Part shown: positions 1-11,700 of the stretch, in pieces | How the letters are laid out: every line of letters begins with the position of its first letter | Numbering within the stretch: position 1 is the first letter of the stretch | Assembly (NCBI GenBank): GCA_015039365.1 | Contig: WION01000016.1 | Location: 310,001 to 374,000 of the forward strand | Length of the DNA: 64,000 bases | Direction: 5' to 3' | Origin: Amanita rubescens | Lineage: Eukaryota > Basidiomycota > Agaricomycetes > Agaricales > Amanitaceae | Translations under genes and position numbers: made by a program | Notes under the pieces: generated by a model | Database searches by the model: none | Seen by the model: the letters and a program-made list of their open reading frames with translations, nothing else | What the model was told of the DNA's origin: nothing

Positions 1-385
1 ACACGGTATATATTGCCTCTGTCGCTATTCCCCCACGAAGTAACTGTGGAACTATGAGGATCCCGACCTCACAGCTTTTGAATGTCTCATTGATGTTGAG
101 ACAGGCCGTGGTGCCAGCGAATACCTCTGTCCCTAACTCTTTGTCCGTGATGAGGTGTATGTTGAAGTCCACTATGGTAGGGTCTCTGGCACGACTTTCG
201 CGAAGTTGGCGTGCTTCATCTATTGTCAGGTGTTCGGGGAGGAACTTCAGGTATTTCCGTGTACCAGGGTGGGTACGATTCTGAAGAACGGCCGCATCTT
301 CTGTGGGACTCGGCCGGGCTAACCTAAGTTGACCAGTCGGCGACAGAAGCTCAATGGAGGACATGTCCTGAATGGCACTTGTCAT
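1..385 (-). CDS. GNAT-family N-acetyltransferase, C-terminus cut off by window edge
   Basis: About 128 codons are present, reading from the ATG at 385 leftwards off the window edge with no intron. Near the visible end is RGGIATEA, which fits the acetyl-CoA pyrophosphate-binding loop (Q/R-x-x-G-x-G/A) of the Gcn5-related acetyltransferase fold. It is preceded by a beta strand and the segment CEVGILIVPQLLRGG, the usual beta4-alpha3 core. The N-terminal part (ELLSPTGQLRLARPSPTEDA) is typical of RimJ/RimL-like cytosolic acetyltransferases of fungi, which acetylate small molecules or protein N-termini. The substrate cannot be inferred. The gap to the stop of the next gene is only about 200 bp, with both genes on the minus strand. 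The family call is firm; the subfamily is open because the C-terminal half is missing. Confidence 0.75.
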   Translation of the reverse strand, partial: MTSAIQDMSSIELLSPTGQLRLARPSPTEDAAVLQNRTHPGTRKYLKFLPEHLTIDEARQLRESRARDPTIVDFNIHLITDKELGTEVFAGTTACLNINETFKSCEVGILIVPQLLRGGIATEAIYTV

Positions 386-582
386 GAGAGTATGAACTAA
401 GATCGATCATATGCATAATGCATTAATAAGGCCCGTGCAGCGGCACCGAGTGAGCGATTCATTATGAAGATAAACTAGTAACCATGTATTTATGGAAATT
501 TCCGTCCCCTAATGCTGAGGAATCCTAAACAACTCAATGAGATCTGCCAATTGTTTAGAAAATTACTTCGAGCCATTTTCTT

Positions 583-3500
583 TCACAAACCTTGTAGCCT
601 AGCCTCTCGTTGTTGGCGTTGCGTCTCCTTGCCTTTGATACCGGAAAAAGCCTTGATATGATGGTCAGTGATGTATAGAAGGACCTAGAGAGAGAGATTC
701 CTACCTGTTTGATAAGATTTTTCTTTCGGTCTTGTATTTCCAGAACCTTGGATTCAACAGTATTCTCAGCAATAAGTTGGTAGATGTGAACAGGTTTTCG
801 CTGTCCGATACGGTTAACACGATCAACAGCTTGACTTTCAATTCCTTCCTATAAATTGATTATATTAATATTAAATAATATCCGGAGGCTGGTATGCTTG
901 CCTGCCACCAACTGCGTAGAGGCGATGTACCACTTTAGGCCGACAGACTTATGATAAGACAATGACTCACGGATCCATCCTAATTCAGGGTGAGTGTATT
1001 TCCAACCGGCTGTCAAAAATAAACTCACAAGAATACATTATTAGCCACTGGGACATTTATAGTTTAAATTTACTGTTAGCAAATAGTGGCTTGACGCACC
1101 TGTCAAGTTGAGACCAAGAGCACCCTAAGCAGGAACATATGTGAACTGGCAACACGTAAAGAACGGGAAGTTTTAGTTACCGCTTTCAGAGAGATGAGCA
1201 TAACCCGAGGATTATCTCCCGAACAGAACATATCATCTGCATAGGTACTTTCATCCTTCGCCTTTCCTTTCCCCTTCCTGTTGGAAACGTTATCTTCGTC
1301 TTCCGTTTGCTCCCCTAGATTGGCTATTGAGAAGTCCGAGTCTGATTCGGTCACTGAATCTTCATCATTCAAAACGCGCTGATGTTTGGTGACCGATTGT
1401 CTCGTAGGGCGAATATTTTTCTTGGTAGGTGCAGGTATTGTTGAACTTTGTACTGAATTTTCCACTGGAATGACGAAGCGAGCTATGGCTTCTTGGCGCC
1501 TCTTTGCCGACATTTGACCATCAAAGCGGACATAGGATATGCTGTTTTCACGGTCAACGACTTTCTATGAATAACAAAAGCTCTAACCCTTCCTCCTCAA
1601 AAGCCTCGGCGATCTGCTTGCTTGTCAGTTACTGCTACAAAGGGCCAGATCAGCGCTTGCCTTGTCCATGAAGGATGTGAATTGGGAGAACACAAGTGAC
1701 TTGTCTGTTGATGGAAGCAATTTCAATAAATGGATCAATTGTTCAATCTTTGCAGATGGATGATCACGAAGTTCATTATTCACGTCACTGATCGCGACAC
1801 ACGGTTGAGTAAATTCTGTGGGCGGCGGTGGCTCGTACAAGTCACCCATTCCGAGAGGGCGACGATCCTACTAAGTATCAGATTGACGGTAAATCGCAAG
1901 AGAACACGGTATTCACCATTGGACACCTTTGATCCCGAGAGATGACTTCTCGTATGCTGTATAGAATGGAGTACAAAGTGAATAAGAAGCTAGGAGTTTG
2001 ATGTATACGTACCAACTAAGACAGTACATGTGTGAGCAACTGGTTATTCTGGGCTCGTTAAACAGACTTAAGCAGATAGGACATTCTTCGCAATCTTCAA
2101 TAGCTTGTGCGAGAACCTGTCGTAGCTGGGATATTTCCAAAGGAGTCCGGGAGGCTAAAGACTTCTGGGTGCCCTGGGACTGCAGTTCCTCGACGTAGCC
2201 TCTTGGTACGAGGCCAGGGTGCAATGCTATTTGGCGTAATCGAGTGAGCATGCTAAGAGCGTTGGCTTGCACCTGTAATCATTTTCCAAATTACATCAGG
2301 GAAAGAAAAACTCCGGAACATACCATCGTACCCATTCCTTCATTCAAAATCGCTGTCAGTCTCTGCTGTGCGGCGGCTTCGACTTTGTCGTAGAGCCGCT
2401 TATACGAGTTAACTTTACTATACACAGAAAAAAAGTTATTTACCCTTGCTTCGTCGTTGAGAGTGACAGGCACTCGGATCATTTCGACCTTTCAGGTATT
2501 AAGCATGACCTAAGATAAATCTCCGAGCTTACAGGTGGCAGAATGATCAGAGGATTCCCTTGGCTATCTTGCATCTATAGCATGATTAATGACGATCTGC
2601 AGGAACAGTGTGTATCTACCTCTTTAGTCCGCCGAATGCAAATTTGACTCATTAAGGCCTAATCAAATTACCATTCGACATTCGACTCCATAATAGAACG
2701 AAGGAAGCAAGCGCACCCGCAAAAGCTCAGCACCTTCGGTTCGCCCGTATCTCAGTGGTCGGAGCAACAGTCGTTTAAAGAAGTCCTCGTTGTCCAACGG
2801 TTGACATATTTGTAAAAAAGCCAACAGCGAACCAAGGTCCTATAGCTTTGTAAGTCCCGTCCCATTCCTGTAAATATTTCCATACATTGGGAGAATTAAC
2901 CTAATCTAGCTTTCAGCCGGTTATGTACGACGAGAAAGAAAGAAATCGTACAATTGGTGTACCGCTAAGTATCCATCGTCGTTGAGCATTTAGGGCGCAA
3001 ATTGCTTTCGATGTTTTAGTTTTGGAGTTACGAATCGTGTGCCCTTCATCTAAGATAATTCTCTTCGTGATTGTTAGCACTAATACAATTGGCTTCACGC
3101 ATGACTTTTACCTTCCACTGCACGCCAAATAAAGTCTTTTCCGACTTCTTCCTTTTTTTACTGGGACCTGACTGACCATTCGTCGAATCTCCTGTATACT
3201 CTCCGCTAACCGTCTGATACGTCGTAATTACAACGTCATATTTGGCTAATTCTTGAGAGTTGAAAGAGCGATTTGAACCATGGTACACAATGTACTCGAT
3301 TGTACCTGGAGCACAATGATCTTGTATCTGTTGCTCCCAATTTGAGAGCACAGAAAGAGGAACAACTAGGACATTGATTAATAGACATGACGGTGAAATA
3401 AGGGAACATACGTACTGATCAGCGTCGTTTTCGAATAGTCTGGCGGAACGTCATTCTTCGTGGCCAGCGTCAACGCGAGCATTGTTAAAGTTTTCCCCTT

Positions 3501-5416
3501 CAAAACAGTTAGCTAAAATCCACCATATATTCATTCCATTACCAAACCCTTAGAAATAGTCATTTGTCGAACTGCGAGCATGCGACGTTTCAGCAACTCA
3601 CCATAGCATCCGCAAATAAAGCACCGCGTCCCAGAAGGGGAGGGGATTCTTGTGGAGTTTTTGTCGCAACTTTATAAATTCATTCACACTGAAAATCCCG
3701 CGCTAAATCAATGCTTACTATTAAAATAGTAAATCTTTACATAGAAACATGATTAGCAAGGTAAGCCGTGATGCAAATGATATCACTAACTTTGCTACCA
3801 TGTTTTCGTAATTGCCAAAATTGCACCGGTCTGTCTGTCTCGCTCTTTGGGAGAACAGGGTATTCTCGTCCAATACACCACTGCAATGCCTGACACTATT
3901 TTCGTTGAGCCACGAGACGTTAAAGTTTGAACTAAGCGAACCTGGTGCTTTAAAAGGTTTGTTAGCAGTTCGCCGCTTTCGATGCTAGGGGGACTAGGGT
4001 GCAAAGGTAAGTTCAAGATGTCTTCATTGGAACATAGAGAATCTAGTAATGAACTGCGGCGTCCGTCATCATCAACCTTCTCAAGGTTATCAATTATTTG
4101 TCTAAGTTCTACTGCCTTTTGCGCATCCTCGACACGAGAAACCTGAGGACGCTGCGAGGGAGGAGGAGGTCCGGCAGACACGGATGCCGCACTTCGCTTT
4201 GGAAACCCACGCTGACCAGGTGTCGCCCAAGTTAAGTGGGGCTCAAGTTCAATCCTTTTCTCGACAGGCCCATATATCTTCAAAGTGCTATTTGACGTAA
4301 GTTTCGATCATTAACAAGGGGAAATAGGCTCACATAGACAAACTATAACCAGCTCCTGAAACTATCATGTTGTTTGGTTCCGCGAGCCACCATCTAGACA
4401 TAAAATTACTTACGATTTCCATCGTTGATTACCCCTTCGACGGTGACGGCACGCCGATCAAGCAACGGTGCCAATTTCAACGCTACTTGTCGCGGCAAAT
4501 GCCCAACCTGAATCTGGGTTATGTTCTTCACTTGGATTGAATTTCTTGCGTCGTGCCAGTCAGATTTACATCCAAAACACTGATGCCGCTCACCTATCGT
4601 AAGGATTCTGAGGCTCTCTGACAAGTAAAACTTCCTCTCCAGGGCCAACCATCCCTGGAGGCATCAGCGGTACAATCCAGTCCATGATCGGTGAACGTAC
4701 CTCTGTAATATTGTATACCGACGACCTTTGTCGAATAAGCGCAATATAGCTCATCCTTAGCTTCTTCATCCGAAGGAGTGTCCTCTTCTGCCTCCTCTCG
4801 TTGAGAGGCTGGTGGCTGAGAGCATCCAACCTCAAATGGCTCTGCTTCACCTATCTTGCGTTTCGCAGGATTTAAGGCACTGGTAGCGGCGGGGGATGCC
4901 ACCGGCTTGGCAATACCTGGAACATCGATACGACCTCGAGCTATGGCCAAGCGAATTTTCTGCTTATCAGAGTTCCTGCAAGCCCTTCAGCTTATAGTTA
5001 TGAATAGATTGTTTGGAATATGGTACTTACCGCAATTCCTGAAAGCCATCAAGGTTTTCTAGGTCGGATGCTGCCAATTCTCGCAAAGTAAGGGGAGATG
5101 CACAATCCCTATATAATGGTAAACATGCTACCAGTACACAAGTCAAAGGGACTTGAGACTTGCCAGTGAGACCATTTGACCGTCTCGCCAAATTCGCTCG
5201 GTTCTACTTGGCCATAACGGAGCGTCCCAACGGCCATTGAGCCCTAGTCATTTTCGTCAGTAGGTAGATTAGATTGCGTGCAGTAAAACGTACATTGCAA
5301 GGTGGTGGACCGTAGCACTTTGCGCGCGTGCTTTTACTGTACTATCAAATGGTACTTAGCATTTATAGCCGAGCAAAAATGCTAGAAGAACCTACGCCAA
5401 AGATATGTCGCACCAT
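583..5416 (-). CDS. RAD5: RAD5/HLTF-like SNF2 translocase and RING protein with N-terminal PARP-type zinc finger
   Basis: Many-exon gene, roughly 1,200 residues. Domains in order: a PARP-type zinc finger at about residues 8-90 (KCYGPPPC then SHWDC, a C-x5-C...H-x2-C set); an acidic linker; a HIRAN domain at about 150-250 (KVVGIQYYRG, LLVREPQNPYDR, QIQVGHLPRQVA); a SNF2 ATPase with DAMGLGKT, DEGH and LSGTPI; a C3HC4-like RING (CPICLSLF...CSHMYC...CPMDRR) inserted between the ATPase lobes; and the C-terminal helicase lobe (VFSQFTSFMDK, GALGLNLT, DRVNRIGQRKP). The protein ends KETQRQQREARLQGL. RAD5/HLTF proteins remodel stalled forks and polyubiquitinate PCNA in error-free damage tolerance. The start at 5416 is followed by a 21-nt first exon and gives the residues leading into the finger. 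Within the RING the last ligand position reads Asp instead of Cys. The orthology group is certain; RAD5 versus HLTF naming is conventional. Confidence 0.9.
3543..3548 (-). other. 6-nt microexon encoding Gly-Leu of the Walker A motif
   Basis: The exon upstream ends ...ADAM and is followed by a gtgagt donor. The exon downstream begins GGG AAA ACT (GKT). Splicing these directly gives DAMGKT, which lacks two residues of the near-invariant DAMGLGKT. Between them lies ctaag|GGTTTG|gtaatg, a 6-nt phase-0 exon that supplies exactly the missing GL. This is inferred from motif conservation, not from transcripts. Confidence 0.7.
5109..5163 (-). other. GC-AG intron in the RAD5/HLTF-like gene
   Basis: The exon ends TCTCACTG and the intron starts gcaagt and ends tatatag, 55 nt. 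Only this GC donor joins SHW to DCASPLTLRELA in frame and completes the H-x2-C zinc ligands. The nearest GT donor (gtctca) leads to a stop. Confidence 0.75.
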
Positions 5417-5567
5417 GTAATTGGATTCGTTGTGCACGCGAGTTGGAGCTACTATATGCGCGTTGGTTCTGACTGTATTGAACTTAAAAGGGGATAAGCC
5501 TTATAAAGCCTAAACACGCTCGCAAACAACTACAAACGCGTTCTCATTTAACGCGTCCAAACTAGCC
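5417..5567. promoter_or_regulatory. Bidirectional promoter between RAD5/HLTF-like and NSE4 genes with two ACGCGT boxes
   Basis: This 151-bp gap lies between two divergent start codons. It contains ACGCGT at 5536-5541 and at 5551-5556, identical to the MluI cell-cycle box bound by MBF in yeasts, plus a one-mismatch ACGCGA at 5436-5441. A TATAAA lies at 5502-5507, oriented for NSE4. The boxes are 12-32 bp from the NSE4 ATG, so they might fall in its 5' leader, but they are about 120-140 bp upstream of the RAD5-like start. The regulatory role is inferred from the motif. Confidence 0.5.
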
Positions 5568-6883
5568 ATGCCTGCAGGTGCGATCTCAGCCGCGTTGATC
5601 TCTATGAAAACGTGTAATGATATGTTTTGTAAGATCTGATCTATGATCCGGACCAAAATCCCGAAGAGAAACGGGAAGTACGCCAAAACTACCGAAACCT
5701 CGCAAAGGTCATCGACGGTTTGTTATGTTTTACACTACTATGTCTTCCTATTAATGGCCATGGACTACTAGAACACCAAGCAAACTTGAATGACAACAGT
5801 GCAGAAGTATTGGCTAAACACATTACTCATGCCGATGAACTATTCTTAAGAGGTGATTTACCCTTCATAACTCATGGATATCGTATTGCTATATTGATTC
5901 TTCAGTAAAGGGACCGCAAGAAGCAGCACTCGACTCCGCATTGCTGCTCAAAGCATCGAGCATGGGTGCCCAGAAGGCGCGTGCGATGAAATCTGGCTCA
6001 GGCAACTTCGATATCGACGAATTCGTGTCGAAACTAATTACGTACATGGGTGGCCGTCGAACACTGGAAGATCAAGATCCTGATGATTCCGACGTTGAGC
6101 AGGATGGTGACGCGCCTCTCGATTGGGAAAGAATTGGTCGTAAGGCACTAGCCAAAAGCCACCGAGCGCCGGTGCCTAGTTTCATGCAAGTGAATTTGCC
6201 GATTTTGACGGGCACAGGGATGACAATCATATGAAGGTTGGGTCCCTTATCTCTAGAACAAAAGAAACGGACCACAGGCAAGCGTTCCAAGCTTGAGAAA
6301 AACAAAGAAGACGAGAAGAAACCGCAAGAACTAAAAGAAGAGGACATTACGAGATCGCAGAACGAGACGACCAAGAACGTGTTGTTTGTGGGTTACAAAT
6401 TATTGCTTATCTATGGGATTGAATAAATAGCTCACAGCTTTCTTCAATCCTGGAAAACGAGGATGGACCTATCAATCTCTTCAAGTTGATCGTCAATCCC
6501 AAAGATTTTGCGCAATCGGTCGAGAATATGTTTTATTTATCTTTCTTGATCCGAGATGCCAAAGTTGCTCTTGAGATCAATGAAAACGGAGAGCCAGTTG
6601 TCTGTAAGAAATATGGCCCCTGCTGGTCTGGATACAATCACTAATTAACACTTTAGACATGTGCGAGCAGCCGAACGATCAAGACTATGCCGACGGTCTC
6701 AAGAAGCGTCAAATGGTCATGGAATTCGATATGACGACCTGGAGGGTAAGTTATCTGTAACCATTATCGACTCGGATGTAATATAGACTCTAGCGAGCAA
6801 TCGAAGTCTTTAACATCACGGAATCAAAGATACCGCAGCGGCCGCCATCGCACACTCGATTAGGAACCCAGTGGTTAGGATAA
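5568..6883 (+). CDS. NSE4: NSE4, kleisin subunit of the Smc5/6 complex
   Basis: About 310 residues over roughly eight exons. The N-terminus MPADLIYDPDQNPEEKR matches the start of the Nse4 kleisin domain, followed by a helical ELFLRVKGPQEAALDS stretch. Later come SFMLGPLSLEQKKR and a C-terminal winged-helix-like segment (FKLIVNPKDFAQSVENMF) with the Nse4 hallmark YLSFLIRDAK. It ends LGTQWLG. Nse4 bridges the Smc5 and Smc6 heads and binds Nse1-Nse3, which is essential for recombination-linked repair and chromosome segregation. The first exon codes only three full codons. One intron (6186-6236) uses a GC donor. The gene is divergent from the RAD5/HLTF-like gene and probably co-regulated with it, so this end of the window is a genome-maintenance pair. 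Orthology is firm. Confidence 0.92.
6186..6236 (+). other. GC-AG intron in NSE4
   Basis: The exon ends TTCAT and the intron starts gcaagt and ends tgaag, 51 nt. The join gives FM|LGPLSLEQ, matching the conserved FMLG of Nse4. The nearby GT at caa|gtgaat gives the wrong frame. Confidence 0.75.
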
Positions 6884-7003
6884 CGCATAAGCTTTAAATT
6901 CACTATACTCCGCCCAGAATAATTTGTACCTCAAGTAACATAATTTTCGCAGCGAACAATATATATTTACCACAATAATTATGATATCACATCTTCTGCT
7001 AGT

Positions 7004-8383
7004 TTACGAACAGCAGATCTTGGGATTGAACTCGAATTTCAGCCCTCCAAATCCATCATAAATTCCGTATCCAAGCTCTTGCTTATCGCTATAAATGTGC
7101 GCGAACCACCCCACCCCACCGCCAATCACTTGCTTCAAGAATTCGCAATTCTCATCCAATAACACAAAGTAATCCTGCAAATATGTAGGGGATTAAGCGA
7201 GGTGTGATATGTTATAAATAACACGTACATTTTCGTTCTGCACATTGGCCACAGCGTTCGGACTGTTCGGTTGAACACCTGGGGATGTGACAGATGGCCA
7301 GCCGTTCTGCGTGGAAGTTTAGTCAAATAAACAATCTTCTTCTAAAAAACCAACCTCATCAAAGTACATCTTCTTGCCTTTCCCGTGGTCGATGAACCAT
7401 TGCAAATCATCGAGAACTAAAGGCCACGACTCGTTTGCTATTGAGTTCACGTTACTGAGAGCCTCAACGACAGACAGAGGAATTGCAAACCTGTCGAAGC
7501 ATTGGCGGAAAAAAAAGGAAGCATATGTATATTGATTGAATCTATAGCATCTAGAACATCCTGGGCGCCGCCGCGCTCCTGGTACCTGTTGTGGTGTATT
7601 GTCATGGCTGGATAGTGCAACTTAACGGAAAGCCTTACCCGTAGGCTAATTCAGACACAGTAACAGGAATTCCAAGCGACGACAGATTTGCCTTTGCGGC
7701 AATAACTTGCTTTGTTAAATCCGCCGGGGATAACACGTTATCAAATAGAGGTTCAGATCCAAATTGCACGACCCGCGTCACAAATTTGGCCAAGGGATTA
7801 GCATGAAGAGTAGCGAATAAGGAATCTCGTCGCTCAATCCACTTATCATTTCCATCGAAGCCAAACTAATGAGTAGATTTTGAAGTCACAGTATAGTATT
7901 TAAATCATTTACTTACCCAGACTAGGGCATGGACCCCCAGTGAACTCGCCCATGCAGCTTCAACGATGTCGTCGCTGAGAACAGATTTTAAAATCAAGAG
8001 TGAAAATGCTCGAGGAGGTAACACACTAGAAGCCCTCGCGGTCACAGGCACCGTAAAGTCGAACGTAGCGCGAATTAAAATGGTACCTGATATCCAAAAA
8101 TTCCAGAATCAGCTGCTCGCGGCTTTGGCCTTGTATAAAGTCAGTTTGTAGACGAATTGAGAAAGAAGTGCGCACAAGCTGTGACTTCGTAGCTGAAGCC
8201 GAGGAATGCGTATTCGGTTGAGGGGTCGCACCACCAGCCCTCCAAATAACGAGGTATTAAAAGGGGCATCGTGAATCCGACAGCCGGAAAACAGAGCTGG
8301 TCAGGGATTGGATGGGTGAGCGGCAGCACCAACGCCCGGATGCCAATGGTCAACAAGAGCGACGCGAGGAGGTTCAAGTTCAT
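7004..8383 (-). CDS. Secreted GH17-like beta-1,3-glucanase family protein
   Basis: The protein begins with a hydrophobic signal peptide (MNLNLLASLLLTIGIRALVL). After processing it continues WWCDPSTEYAFLGFSYEVTAC, RYVRLYGACD, LFATLHANPLAKFV, VVQFGSEPLFDNV, GIPVTVSELAYG and NGWPSVTSPGV, ending FEFNPKICCS. These are hallmarks of the fungal GH17-like group of extracellular glucanases. The Glu in QFGSEP fits the catalytic acid of GH17; the second Glu would be in the segment before NGWPS. The likely role is cell-wall beta-glucan remodelling or hydrolysis. Several introns of about 46-60 nt interrupt it; the first, 8130-8175, removes an apparent frame break after EVTA. It ends near the NSE4 stop, in convergent orientation. 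The family call is firm; activity is inferred. Confidence 0.85.
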
Positions 8384-8799
8384 AGAGGATCGGACGTCTC
8401 CACGTCAGCCGCCTCGACTCTTATATGAGTCATCGGTGGGAATAAGAAACTTGACTTAACACCAATGACATCCATTTGAATGCATCATAGCGGATTCTCT
8501 TCAATCCGGCAGTGCAAGTCGACGAAAAATTAAAATAGTATATACCGACGCGCCGTGAGAAAATGGCACTGACAACCACATCGTGGCGCATGGTATACCT
8601 ATCATTATTGTCGAACCAATTGTCCGAAAGTAGACCGTCAATTTATTATCTCGTGTACGGAATTCAATCAACTCACGAACAAGACGGAACTCGAGAATCC
8701 CCTTAGTCACTTCATCATCTACGCGGAACTTGAACGTTTGAACGACCACAATCGTGAGCTTATAATTAATAATCATCAATTCGCTAATCGTAGTCCGTG

Positions 8800-11700
8800 T
8801 CATGGGACATGTAAAACGTCGACGCCGAGTGGTAACATTCTCTCGTCCTTTAAACACTCCATCTCCCACGATGTCTTCTGCAACTGAAACCAGTATTGGA
8901 GCTGGGTTCACGTAAGTAAGATAGAGACTTACGTGTTTAGAAGCCTCAGTTGCAGAGAGAATATTCATATGGTCCGGAACGTCTCCATCGTTCTGGCGAA
9001 AAAAAAAGTTGTCATCGCCCAAACTAGAATCAGTAGTGTACACACCAAGAAATTTTCGTCAAGGTTACGAAAATTCAATCGCAGATCTAACGGTAGCTGT
9101 GACGGTAAAACTAGAACATGTACCGTTGGTGGGAATGGACGACTGGGAGACAGCTTCTTGGACATTTTCTGCACCATCGACGTTAGCTTCGACCTTGGCC
9201 ATGGGCATATGAAGACGAACCGAGGCTACGATCAGTCCTAACCTGATGTCCTGCCTGCGACTCCTGGCCTTGGATCCTACTAGAATAAAGAACTCCCAGA
9301 TACAATCAATGATGTACACCCCTTCGTGAAAATCTGTTCGGTGTATCAAGGGTATCCGGGTAACCTGATAGTAAAGTGAGCTATCATAATTATTCAGATA
9401 ACATGCATGACGAACCGCTGCGTCTGTTTCGGTTTGTACGCGCCACACGATGGGGTCTGTTGTAGGCGCTTCCTTCCTCCACTTCCAATAATCAGCTTTT
9501 GCATAATCTTCACCACCAAGCATTATCCAAAATATTTCGTCATTGTCACTCTCGCCTTCATAGAGCTCCACGGGACTCTGGCCCTCTGGCACAAAGGTTT
9601 GTGCATATTCCAAGGCGGCCTGACGCTCAGCCTGATTTGAACCGCAGCCATACCAAACGTAGATAGTATTTAAGATAGATAAACAATAGCTGAATGCTGA
9701 ACATAAATTTTTGACCGACTATCGGGACCGATGTTAATTCCATTCAATTTGAATATGTAAGACCTACGAGATCAATCTCATCAATGTAGATCACGCCGTT
9801 ATTTTGCCTGATCAGGTGCATTGTCGTATTCTCTGAGGTCCAACGATTTCGGGAACCCTTTACATTGGTCAGCGCGCTTGTACCAGTCCATTACAGAATC
9901 AACCTCACTTGACGGATGGCTAGTCGGCCACCCAGAAGATACACTAGCTGTGGAGGTTCTGAATATCGATCTATCGGTTTCTACAGGAAATATGAGCGAC
10001 AGGAAGGTAGAGTTCTTAATATAACCGACAGCGGATGCTCCATAGCGTCTGGAAAGCTCTTGTATCTTACGCTCCTCCTTATCGTTGGTTTGACTTTGTC
10101 TGCCTCGCCATATCCACAAATTCGTGGAAACTAAACCATCGAGCTTTGACTTGTAGCGGTGTACTATGGCTGAAACTTCTGCATCATAGAATATATTAGT
10201 ATCCTTGGAGATTGCGGTTGCGGTTGCGCCTATGATATTCAAGACTTCAACAGAAATAGTTTGAATAACGGGATTAGATAATTCGATATGCGGCTGTGAC
10301 TCGAGCAAGTAGTCAACATTTATGTCCGGTAAAGGGTTATTATCAGATTCTTCGAAAAGTTAGTATATACTGCCGCATTGTTTCTGAACCGTACCTAGAT
10401 GTACAAGCTTGATGGTAGTAGGGGCAGAGGAGCCTGTAGACTTCTTATCAAACATCGCGTTGTTGACGAAACGAGAGGCATCAAGGGGAATGGCTGGCCG
10501 TGATAGCGTTCCAATTGGAGACGCAGAAGGCGTCACTTCTTCTTTTAACGTAGGTAACATGATGGAGGAGTATTTGTCGAGAGTTGATTTCCTTTTCTCT
10601 GATTTACTCTCGGAAGTGACAACGGTGGCAGGATTGCGAATCTGGGCATCTGGTGTTGCAGTATCATTTTCAGTCTGCTGACCGAAAGTAAAGGCAACAT
10701 CCATAACCGTTGGTCGGCTCCCCGCTGCCGGGACGCGCGCGTAGCGGATGGCGGCGTGTATGGGTTGATCATCCAATACATCTTCACGTAACTTATGTAA
10801 TGAGGATGGGGACTTGGGTGGCGCCACAACAGGGACTGATTCCACGGCCCTGTGATGCGCTGTCAAGCCAGGCAATGCCCTCCCAATACGAGATGTTCGC
10901 TTTGACTGCTCAGGAGGGGCAAACGGTGCCGCAGACGTTGTTAGGGAGGATACTTCAATGCGGCTCGTTTCAGATCCAGGTACCATGCTACGGAACCCAT
11001 TCTTTATCGGGAGCTCAACCGCGCCAATGGGTTGACCTATCCTTGTCGGTATATGTGTAACTTGCAGTTCTGTAGCCTCGGCTTCTGTAGTTGAAAAACT
11101 GGATGAAGTCCAGATTTTCGCCGTCGCTTGGCTTGGAACCCGGACTAAATTCGTTGCAGAAGGTTGGTCCTGTTCCTTAATTGCAGCCTGCACGTCTTTT
11201 ACCTTGCGCGGTTTCTTTGCTCTATCTTTGGTAGGCTGATTGAACAATTTAGGCGTAACGCAATGGAAAAATGATGATTGCAAGAGTCCCAACATTCAGT
11301 ACATGCACGAACGGTAAAATATATAATGAAGCTGTGAGTAGATTCGGGTGCGAGTCAGGACCGGGGCTAACGCACATGACTGAGAGGCTTTGCGGAGGCC
11401 GGATGGAATTCAGTAGGCACGCGCGTTTTTTCAACGTCTTCCGCGCTCGCTGGCCCTTTCCTCACGCCCAACTCATCAACATTTGTGAATTCAGTCTCGA
11501 CAGGAGACGGAGATGGTTTGTATATCGCCATGGTGGTCGCGGATCCCAGACCAGGCGCACCGTCAGGTGGCATTTTCCTCAACAGACTAGCATTCCTCTC
11601 CAGCTCCGCAGAAGTTTCTGTAACGCCTTGAGAAATCGATGGTAGGGATGCCCTTGTTCTCAAGAACTTTTTCGTGGGTTCTGTCGACGATGGCCTCGGA

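Noticed and set aside
8130..8175. Apparent frameshift after the start of the GH17-like gene
   Set aside because: A 46-nt GT-AG intron restores EVTACQSREQL, matching the family.
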